The notes beneath the pieces were generated by a model. That model was given only the letters and a program-made list of their open reading frames with translations. It did not search any database and had not been told where the DNA came from. DNA of 28,486 nt from a virus. The stretch covers positions 1 through 28,486 of the IMG/VR virus record IMGVR_UViG_3300005935_001840. One strand, 5' to 3'. Shown one piece after another: positions 14,028 through 21,600 of the stretch. How positions within the stretch are numbered: the first letter of the stretch is position 1; each line of letters starts with the position of its first letter. Made by a program: the position numbers and the translations under genes.

Positions 14028-17000
14028 ATGCCTATTACAAAACTTTCATTACTAAAAAAAGATAATCAAGGGAAAAAAGCCCTGATCGCCTCAACCACAG
14101 GCTATAAAACCGGAAACGGAAATGACTATCGAAATAAAAGCGGACTAGCAAGTAGCCTTACAGCTAACATGCCTATAACAAAATGCGCCCAAATGGCAGG
14201 GTCAGGAGCCTCAGTCATCTGGACACAACCTATGTTCTTTAGCCCACTTCACACGCCGCAGAACTGGCAAATCGCATCACGACGCAGAGAAGTTTATCAG
14301 TGGTCGTTCATATCTCCTTGTGATATAACACTTTATGACGGTTCTTTGAAGCCAATTAACATGATATACGAAGAAGTTTTTGCAAATATAGAAGCTAAAT
14401 CAGACTATAGTACTTCTTCGTGTATTAAGTCTATAGATAGCGAAGACGCACCTATTATTCAAGACGGATATGGTAATATATCTCTTCCCGATAGAGCCTC
14501 AAAACATAAAGTAAAGAAAAAAGCTAATAAAATTAAAGCTCTTGGAGTAGCAGAACCTCTAGTTTTAACAAATGATCATGATTGTATTGTTATAAAAAGA
14601 GAAGATATTCAATGTCATAAAAGTAAATGGAATAAGAAAAAATGCGTAGTTGATCATATTGCTCCTACGTGTGAAAGATTTAAATGCAAAGAATGTATAG
14701 ATAAAGAATATAAAATATCAAAAATTAAAGCTAGAGATATCGAAAAAGGTGATCATATTCTTGTTCCATTTAATACAGATATAATCCCTAGCGTTATTGA
14801 TAATGAAGATAAAGCTAGATATGCAGGTCATTTAGCTTCAGACGGATGTGTTTCTGAAGAAAGAAGATCTGTTAGAATATGTATGGGGGATGATGAAAAA
14901 CCGTTTGTGTTCCCGACTATCAGTAAAGTTCACAAATCAATGGGAGGAAATGATAATCTTGTAAATGTGTCAACAATACAAGAAGTAAGAAGTTCTAAAA
15001 AAAACATCCTTGATTTTGCTTTTCAGTTGGTAAAAGGTAAAGGAGCAGAGAAGAAGTTCACAGATCAAGTAACGCTACTAGATCCTAAACTACAGCTTGA
15101 TGTTATAGGAGCATACATTCAATCTGACGGAACTTACAACAAACAGAACTCATGTGTTGAGATTACAACTTATTCTCGTCATTTGGGGAATCAGTTAATG
15201 CTTATGTGTTTTAGATGCGGAATACTTGCTAGATTAAACAAGCAACCTATTAGTAGATCTAAAAAGACTTTTAAAACTAAAAATACTCATAGATATATTT
15301 TAAATATTTCTTCTTCTGATTTACCTAAGATTGCAGAATACGTACCTGGCAAACTTTCTGATATTAATATAAAAAAAAGAAATGATAATAGAAGATTTTT
15401 CTGGAAGAATTTTGTTGTATCTCCAGTTACTTCTAATGAATCATTTGATTATGAAGGTGACGTATATGACATAAGGGTTCCTGGTTCATATACAGTAACT
15501 GCTAATGGTATTGCCGTTCATCAATGTCGATTTTACTATGACAATGAATGTAAGGTCGCTGCTGCCGTAGATTTTTACGCGACATTTCCAGTTAATGGTT
15601 TCACTCTTGAGTGTAAAAACAAAAAAGTTCTAAAATATTATGAACGTCAGACTAGAAGGCTTAGGATCAATCATTGGTCAAAACTTATAAGTCATGAGAA
15701 CTTTCTTATTGGTGACGTTTTTCCTTGGGTTGAAGTAGAATGTAAAATTTGTGGAGGAAGTGGAACGCTTCCTAATGGGACCTCATGCAATCACTCTGGC
15801 GGATCTATAAGTAGGATCGTTATACTTAATCCTGATTGGATTGAAGTTCAGATGAATCCATTGGTATCTGAGCCAGTAATTGCTTTGGTTCCAGATGAAG
15901 AATTAAGAATGATTGTCCAAAGAAAGAGACCAAAACAAATTTATGACAATTTGCCTAAGAGATTGATTGAGTTAGTCTCTACTGGTGCTCCCATACCCCT
16001 CTCTAATAGGTCTGTGAGCCACATTAAACACAATCCGAGTCCATATGGGGCATATGGAAATCCGTTGCTTAGAAGGGCGTTTACAGTCCTTGCTTATAAA
16101 ACTAAACTAATGACAGCCAATTGGATTGTAGCTGAAAGACTTATTCTTCCTGTTAGAGTTGTAAAAATAGGAGATAAGGACAGACCGGCTGGTCCACAAG
16201 ACATATCTGACGTTTCTAATCAGCTTTCTGCTGTTGCAAATGATCCTAATTTAACGTTGGTTACTCACCATGCATTTGACTATGAATGGCACGGAAGTAC
16301 TGGCAAGATTCACAATATTAATAATGAAATAGAGCAAATTGGAAAAGAGCTTCTTGATGGATTTATGTTAAATCAGGCGTTACTTAACGGGGAAGCTGGT
16401 TCCTACAGCAGTGCCCAGGTTGGTGTAGAAGTAATGATTAGGAGGCTTGAAAGTTGGCGTGCGGGTTTAGCTGAATGGATTGAACAGCATATTTTTCTCC
16501 CTATTGCAATGATGCAAGGATTTATTGATGAGGAAGAAAGTAAAGAAATTGGGGAAACGGTCTATCTTTATCCAACTGTAAAATGGAATGATTTACAGCT
16601 TAGAGATACTTCTAGTCAGAAGCAGATGCTTGTACAGCTTCATGATAAGGGGTTGATTTCATCTCAGACTTTGTTAGAAGAGTTTGATATGGATTATGAC
16701 CAAGAGATTGAGAGGATAAGGGAAGAGGCTATTAATGTTGGACCGGGTGGTCAGATGGGTGGAGGAATGCCTGGTGGCGATATGGGTGGAGGGATGCCAG
16801 GTGGTATGGATATGGGAGGTGGGATGCCTGGAGGTATGGACATGGGTGGAGGAATGCCCGGAGGTATGCCAGGTGGAGATATGGGAGGAGGAGTCCCAGG
16901 TGGTATGCCAGGTGGAATGGGAGGAGCGGCAGCACCTATGGGAGCAGCGGCTGGTGGCATGAATCCTCCATTAAAGGTTGAAAAGAGAGGCAAAGGAAAT

Positions 17001-17510
17001 GGACCTCAAGAACAAGCACCACCAGAACCACAGCCTATGCTTAAGCTTACAAAGCTAGAAGGTAGAATGCACAAGATGCTTATGAATTTAGGTTTACCTC
17101 CTGAATATAAAATGTTTGCACAATACAAAGTAGCAATTGCTGGAGAGCAGCAACCATATGTTATAGATTTCGCTATCCCTAGTATAGGCATGGGTTTAGA
17201 GGCAGATGGAAATATCTGGCACGATCAAGCGGATTCAAAAGCTCATGACATACAGAGAGATCAAAAGTTATCTAACATTGGTTGGAGAATCTTAAGATTT
17301 AATGAGGAGGCTATAGAAGAACGCATTGATGCGGTACGAGATGTTGTAATAAAAAATATTAAAGATTCGATTAAACAAAGGAAAAGTGCGGAAGATGGTG
17401 AAATGATTAAAGTGGCTAATGAAATCTCGGAAGGTGACCCTACTAAACTTATATATAAAAAAGTGGAGTTAGATAACAATCTGGGACATATGTACTTAAT
17501 CGGAACATAA
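14028..17510 (+). CDS. Portal protein precursor with intein and C-terminal DUF559/Vsr-like nuclease domain
   Basis: This forms the dodecameric portal ring at the unique capsid vertex, through which DNA is packaged. The 1160-aa precursor carries an intein at residues 93-499. Joined exteins read REVYQW-CRFYYDNE, KVAAAVDFYATFPVNGF, typical of large-phage portals, followed by long alpha/beta regions (PYGNPLLRRAF, WIVAERLILPVRVVKIGDKD, EAGSYSSAQVGVEVMIRRLE). A possible Zn site C572-x2-C575...C587-x-H589 sits in the body. Residues 905-978 are a Gly/Met/Pro repeat linker. Residues 1007-1120 are a PD-(D/E)xK-like nuclease domain: E1011, YVIDFAIP (D1047), GLEADGNIWH (E1058, D1060, H1065), RDQKL and GWRILRF. 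TTGGAG at 14017-14022 fixes the start. The mature protein is about 753 aa, longer than usual because of the fused nuclease. Confidence 0.88.
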   Translation: MPITKLSLLKKDNQGKKALIASTTGYKTGNGNDYRNKSGLASSLTANMPITKCAQMAGSGASVIWTQPMFFSPLHTPQNWQIASRRREVYQWSFISPCDITLYDGSLKPINMIYEEVFANIEAKSDYSTSSCIKSIDSEDAPIIQDGYGNISLPDRASKHKVKKKANKIKALGVAEPLVLTNDHDCIVIKREDIQCHKSKWNKKKCVVDHIAPTCERFKCKECIDKEYKISKIKARDIEKGDHILVPFNTDIIPSVIDNEDKARYAGHLASDGCVSEERRSVRICMGDDEKPFVFPTISKVHKSMGGNDNLVNVSTIQEVRSSKKNILDFAFQLVKGKGAEKKFTDQVTLLDPKLQLDVIGAYIQSDGTYNKQNSCVEITTYSRHLGNQLMLMCFRCGILARLNKQPISRSKKTFKTKNTHRYILNISSSDLPKIAEYVPGKLSDINIKKRNDNRRFFWKNFVVSPVTSNESFDYEGDVYDIRVPGSYTVTANGIAVHQCRFYYDNECKVAAAVDFYATFPVNGFTLECKNKKVLKYYERQTRRLRINHWSKLISHENFLIGDVFPWVEVECKICGGSGTLPNGTSCNHSGGSISRIVILNPDWIEVQMNPLVSEPVIALVPDEELRMIVQRKRPKQIYDNLPKRLIELVSTGAPIPLSNRSVSHIKHNPSPYGAYGNPLLRRAFTVLAYKTKLMTANWIVAERLILPVRVVKIGDKDRPAGPQDISDVSNQLSAVANDPNLTLVTHHAFDYEWHGSTGKIHNINNEIEQIGKELLDGFMLNQALLNGEAGSYSSAQVGVEVMIRRLESWRAGLAEWIEQHIFLPIAMMQGFIDEEESKEIGETVYLYPTVKWNDLQLRDTSSQKQMLVQLHDKGLISSQTLLEEFDMDYDQEIERIREEAINVGPGGQMGGGMPGGDMGGGMPGGMDMGGGMPGGMDMGGGMPGGMPGGDMGGGVPGGMPGGMGGAAAPMGAAAGGMNPPLKVEKRGKGNGPQEQAPPEPQPMLKLTKLEGRMHKMLMNLGLPPEYKMFAQYKVAIAGEQQPYVIDFAIPSIGMGLEADGNIWHDQADSKAHDIQRDQKLSNIGWRILRFNEEAIEERIDAVRDVVIKNIKDSIKQRKSAEDGEMIKVANEISEGDPTKLIYKKVELDNNLGHMYLIGT
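14304..15524 (+). mobile_element. Portal intein with LAGLIDADG endonuclease (Ser1, terminal His-Gln, Cys+1)
   Basis: A 407-aa in-frame insertion. Block A is SFISPCDITLYDG...KPI, aligning with the C-x3-D-T-x-I pattern if Ser93 is residue 1. That choice gives a clean extein join, YQW-CRFYY. The end is YEGDVYDIRV...GIAVHQ before Cys500, so the usual final Asn is Gln. Block-B-like LTNDHDCIV is present. Endonuclease motifs are AGHLASDG and GAYIQSDG. The alternative start, Cys98, would leave five extra residues in the portal and fits the portal less well. Residues about 180-210 carry Cys/His pairs (CHKSKWNKKKC, CERFKCKEC) that could bind zinc. Confidence 0.88.
16744..16944 (+). repeat. Gly/Met-rich tandem coding repeat in portal
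   Basis: Imperfect repeats of GGGMPGGMDM and GGGMPGGDM type encode residues 905 to about 975. They form a flexible linker between the portal body and the C-terminal nuclease domain. Long reverse-strand Pro-rich reading frames here are by-products of the repeat. Confidence 0.85.
17031..17372 (+). other. DUF559/Vsr-like nuclease domain within portal gene
   Basis: Domain-level call. The order LTKLEGRMHKML (E1011), LPPEYKMFAQYKV, YVIDFAIPSIGMGLEADG (D1047, E1058, D1060), WH, RDQKLSNIGWRILRF matches DUF559 / very-short-patch-repair-like endonuclease domains. Their conserved E, D-F, E-x-D-G, H and R-D-x-x-L positions are all present, so it is probably catalytically intact. Confidence 0.82.
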
Positions 17511-17519
17511 ACTATTTTT

Positions 17520-17951
17520 ATGAAAACATTTAATCTTTTAAAATTTGCTAGTAGGAAAAGGATTAGGGACAGAGGTATCAGGTGGGACGAGACGTATCAC
17601 GAAAGATCTGCTCCTCTTAAAAAGCGTTTTGATAAAGAGATTGGTTCTGGTTCTTATCATAGATGGGAGGGACACGATTATACGACAAACTCAGATTATT
17701 TTGTCGTTGTTGGTCCAGCGATACAAAAAAGTGGACAGAAATCTTTTTTTGCAGGAGTTAAGAAACTTCCTCCAAGATATAAAAGAGAGAAAGTTAAATC
17801 ATATGCTCCGAGTGGGAAATACTTTACAAATATTCATTCTGCTCTTAGTCACGCGGTAGAGATGTGGGGAGTTCAATTCCCTAAAAATCAGCAAAAATAC
17901 GATGAAAAGAACTTAGCTAACGTAGAAATACCAAGACACATAAAAGGCTGA
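17520..17951 (+). CDS. Hypothetical small basic protein
   Basis: A 143-aa protein, not recognised. It starts MKTFNLLKFASRKR, the clearest N-terminal copy of the FNLxK motif that recurs in the 3676 and 12353 products. The rest is basic and aromatic (YHRWEGHDYTTNSDYFVVVG, YKREKVKSYAPSGKYFTNIH) and looks like a small beta-rich domain. There is no membrane segment. It begins 10 bases after the portal stop with a poor Shine-Dalgarno, so it is probably translated by read-on from the portal gene. The N-terminal motif suggests a packaged or processed virion component, which is inference. Confidence 0.65.
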   Translation: MKTFNLLKFASRKRIRDRGIRWDETYHERSAPLKKRFDKEIGSGSYHRWEGHDYTTNSDYFVVVGPAIQKSGQKSFFAGVKKLPPRYKREKVKSYAPSGKYFTNIHSALSHAVEMWGVQFPKNQQKYDEKNLANVEIPRHIKG

Positions 17952-17996
17952 TGATTATTTTAAAGGATTTTTTACTGTCAAACGAAAGATAATATA

Positions 17997-18428
17997 ATGA
18001 GTACAGAAAATACACCTTCAACGGTAACAATAAATGAATCACAGCACACAGCAGCAGCGGCCAATGGGGGGAGTTCTACTAAGGCTTTCGCTGGCGTTAT
18101 TTCACTGTTGTTGGTAATAGCTGGTGTTTATGCCATGATGAAGCCGATGAACCAAAATTTAGATTATATGAGACAAGACATAAAAGAACTAAAACTAAAA
18201 ATGGATGCAGATGATATACGAGAAAGAGTCGATCAAGGATTGTTTTCTAGTTCAAAAGAAAAATTTACAAAAGTAGAATCAATGTTTGTTAATTTAAAAG
18301 AAATGATATTATTAAGAGATAAAGAACAGACTAAAAACGTTGACAGACTCGAAGAGCGGTTATCAAAAGCATTAATAGAGATAGCTAGACTTCAAGAGTG
18401 TATGAGAACTAGATCAAAAACGGATTAA
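17997..18428 (+). CDS. Small membrane protein with C-terminal coiled coil
   Basis: A 143-aa protein. Residues 1-29 are polar (Ser/Thr/Asn). Residues 30-48 (AFAGVISLLLVIAGVYAMM) form one membrane segment. Residues 52-140 are charged with a heptad-like pattern (YMRQDIKELKLKMDAD, VDRLEERLSKALIEIARLQE) and probably form a coiled coil. This topology could be a holin or spanin-like protein, a membrane anchor for head assembly, or an inner-membrane adaptor; none can be chosen from sequence. It lies between portal and protease genes, where prohead initiation factors are encoded in some large phages. Confidence 0.7.
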   Translation: MSTENTPSTVTINESQHTAAAANGGSSTKAFAGVISLLLVIAGVYAMMKPMNQNLDYMRQDIKELKLKMDADDIRERVDQGLFSSSKEKFTKVESMFVNLKEMILLRDKEQTKNVDRLEERLSKALIEIARLQECMRTRSKTD

Positions 18429-18459
18429 CCTATGTTTTACTTTTTGAGGATATAGAAAA

Positions 18460-18567
18460 ATGGGACTTGTAATAATTGCTGGAGTTGGGGTCTTTTGGAT
18501 TCTGATTAACGAACCTAAATGGCTTACTAACCACTGGTATCACTGGATGAGATGGTGGGACGATTAA
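18460..18567 (+). CDS. Very small membrane protein (35 aa)
   Basis: ATG at 18460 preceded by GAGGA (18446-18450). The product starts MGLVIIAGVGVFWILI, a single membrane segment, and ends in a Trp/His-rich tail NHWYHWMRWWDD. It follows directly after the other membrane protein gene. The ribosome binding site and the sharp membrane/aromatic-tail pattern support a real gene. Candidate roles are a lysis accessory or assembly-site membrane peptide; both are unproven. Confidence 0.6.
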   Translation: MGLVIIAGVGVFWILINEPKWLTNHWYHWMRWWDD

Positions 18568-18584
18568 TCCAGATTATACTGGAT
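18567..18584 (+). promoter_or_regulatory. Inverted repeat ATCCAG-ATTATA-CTGGAT upstream of the protease gene
   Basis: A perfect 6-bp inverted repeat with a 6-base AT spacer, located 65 bases before the protease ATG in an 82-base gap. There is no U-tract, so it does not look like a terminator. The AGATTATACT core resembles the AGATA(T/G)TATAAC elements upstream of the TEKQ-repeat and capsid genes. It may be an operator or promoter core. Confidence 0.35.
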
Positions 18585-18649
18585 AATCATAATATTTTAA
18601 CCATTCTTAACCCATTACGAGTCTTATGCACTTAATCAAAGGATATTAA

Positions 18650-21600
18650 ATGGCTTTTAACAAAATAGCGACAAACAATTTAACTGTTCAAAAAGTAGAT
18701 CCTCTGAACAGACCTGATTGGACTGAATATAATATGAAGCGGATTAAAACTGCTTCTATCATGAAAAATAGAGAATCTGATTTAGGTGGTTTTGATATTG
18801 ATGCTGCAATTCATAAACATCCAGAACATTTATTTGTAAAAATATTCGCAATCAAAAAAGATGAAGTTAATGATAATGGCGATGCTTTTTCTGAGGGAGA
18901 GCTAATAAAAGCGACTCCATCATTCATAGGCGTCCCTGTTTTCTGTAATCACCAAAATGATGACATAGAAAAAGCAAGAGGCATTGTTGTTCATGCTTGG
19001 TATGACAAACTAAAAGGTGGGATATATACTATTGCAAGAGTTGATAGAGTCGCTTGGCCCAGTTTAGCTAGAGGGATCGAACAAGAAATAGTAACTGGGT
19101 CATCCATGGGCGCAACTCGTGGAAATGACCTCGTATTAATGGGAGACGGATCAAAAAAGAAAGTTAAAGATCTTAAAAAGGGAGATACAGTACGAACCCA
19201 TACAGGCAAAAAAGAACAAATTGAAGTTGTCTGTAAAACTCAAGAACACGATGAATTATATCTTGTCAAATGGAATGGGAATACAAAAGGACTAGCTTTA
19301 AGTCATGAACATCCATTATTAGCAATTAAATCAGAAGATATATACTATACTAACAAATCTAAAAAACTATACAGAAAAACTCCAAGTGAAATTAGAGATA
19401 AAATAAAACCATCATTTATTGAATCTAGACTAGTTAAGCCAGGAGATTATGTACTTGAATATGTTCCGCAAAAAGAAATAGTAGTAGATGAAATTAATGA
19501 TGATATCGCTTTTTTGCTTGGGTTATATGCTGCTGAAGGATATATAAATGAAAAAAGTGTAGGATTCTGTCTTGGGATGCAAGATAAAGAAAGTCAACAT
19601 TATATTAAATTGTTGGATGTTCTTAAAACTAATTTTCCTGATGCAAAAATAAGAATAGATGAGAAGCTAGAAAGAAATGGTTTATATGTTGTTACATGGA
19701 ATAAAAAATTAGTTGAATTGTGTGACAAATACGTAGGTAGAGGAAGTCACGAGAAAAAACTTCATAACGATGTATTACTTCTTCCTAAAAATCAACAAAA
19801 ACTAATACTTGGAGCATATCTGGACGGAGATGGATGTTCTATTAAAAAAAGGACTAAGAAAGATGGACAATCTTCAGGTCAAGGAGCAATGCAAGCATCT
19901 TCTGCATCAGTTGATCTTCTTTCTGGAATGCGTATTATATGTATGAGACTTGGCGTTTCTGCCTGTTTGTCTAGACACGAAAGAACAGCTTCTAGTTCTA
20001 CAGTTATGGATCAAAGTACACAATATGTTGAATATATGCTATATATGGCAAACGGAATTAGCACTATTCTTCATAAATACAGTTCTAAAGCACACGACAA
20101 TTTAAAAGCTATTAGAATTAAATCAGATTCATTTACATATGATTGCTATATGGCTCATAAAATTAAAAACGTAGAAATTATACCTAATGAAGAAACAACA
20201 TATTATGTTCAAGTCGGAAAAATCGAAGATAAAGACAGTGATCATAGTTATATAATCAATGATATAGCTACGCATAACTGCTCTGTAACTGCTTCTGTGT
20301 GCAGCATTTGCCACAATTGTGCATCTGTCGCTGATGAATATTGTGATTGTGTAACGCATAGAAAAAATAAGAAATTTAGTGGAAAACAAAAATGTTCATA
20401 TCACGATAGTCCCATTAAAATTGAAGGAAGCGAAGATACATGTCCTATCTGCGGATCTACATCCAAAGATAAACAAACAAATGAATACAAAGAAGCTCAA
20501 ATATATGAACATAACTTTGGTATCAAATTTATCGAAGATTCATTTGTAGTTAATCCTGCTTGTCATGATTGTTTAGTTCAAGAAATATTCAATAAAACTG
20601 GCATGGAACAAAAGGTTGCTTCGCTCAAAGCAAGACTTGTTAAAATGGCTAATGCTGAAGCATGCACATCTGGGGCTTGTTCTATAGATGGACAGATGAG
20701 AAAAGTAGCGGGGAAACAGGAATTGAATGAGCTTGTAACGGCTATGGATATCGTTGAAAAAGTAGCTAAATCATTAATGGCTCAAAAAGAGTATGTTTCG
20801 ATGGAATATGTTAGTGATTTAGTAAAAACTTTAGCTGACATGCAAATTATTTCTGACGAACTTATAGAGATGGGTTATGGACAACTACCTTCTCCGCAGT
20901 TAACTGGAGCGGAAAGTATAGAGCTTCCAAAAGAAGGATCTGAAGAGATAGGTGCTACACAGCAGCCACTTCCTGGTGCTAAACCTCTTCAGCCAACTGC
21001 TCCGACTCAACCTGTTGGAACGCAACAATCTGATATGAGTGGTCTTGGGACTGTAACTGTTCCAAAATTATCAAGAAAAAAAGAGGACTTTTTAAAACAT
21101 TCTCAAATATTAATAGAGAAGTTTAATAAACTAGGTGAAAATCTTACAAAAATATCTCAAGATATGTTATCAAATAAGGAGTTTAATATGGCCGACACCA
21201 AAGACAGTCAAAACAAAGTTGATATAGAAAAGACTGCTGAAGCATCTACAGATGTCATCACTGAGAAGCAACTACCTCAAAAAGATCAAGGGGCAGGACA
21301 GCAATGGCAAGAAAACACAGATGTTACCACTGAGAAACAACTCAATGATCCTAACAAACATAAAGATGCTGGCTTAACAGGCAAATTGCCTAGCCCGCAA
21401 GAACGTACTGGATCGTATGAAGTTATTACTGAAAAGCAATTCAACAGCGTTACGGCTGACTATGTTGCTCGTTGGGGAGATTTCCCAGAAGTTATCACTG
21501 AAAAGCAATGGACTGAAATGAGTCGTTTGGTTGGTTCTGAGCTTAGTAGAGATCAGGGCGATATTATAACAGAAAAACAAATGGGCGATTTCCTGTCTCA

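Noticed and set aside
14319-14321. Cys98 as first residue of the portal intein
   Set aside because: It would leave SFISP in the portal and misalign block A; Ser93 gives a natural YQW-CRFYY join. Kept as an alternative.
16751-16993. Pro-rich reverse-strand frame and two further alternate-frame readings over the portal linker
   Set aside because: Produced by the Gly/Met tandem repeat; no start signals or protein-like composition.
17545-17859. Second + strand frame of 104 codons inside 17520-17951
   Set aside because: No ribosome binding site, and the overlapping frame has the conserved MKTFNLLKFAS start.
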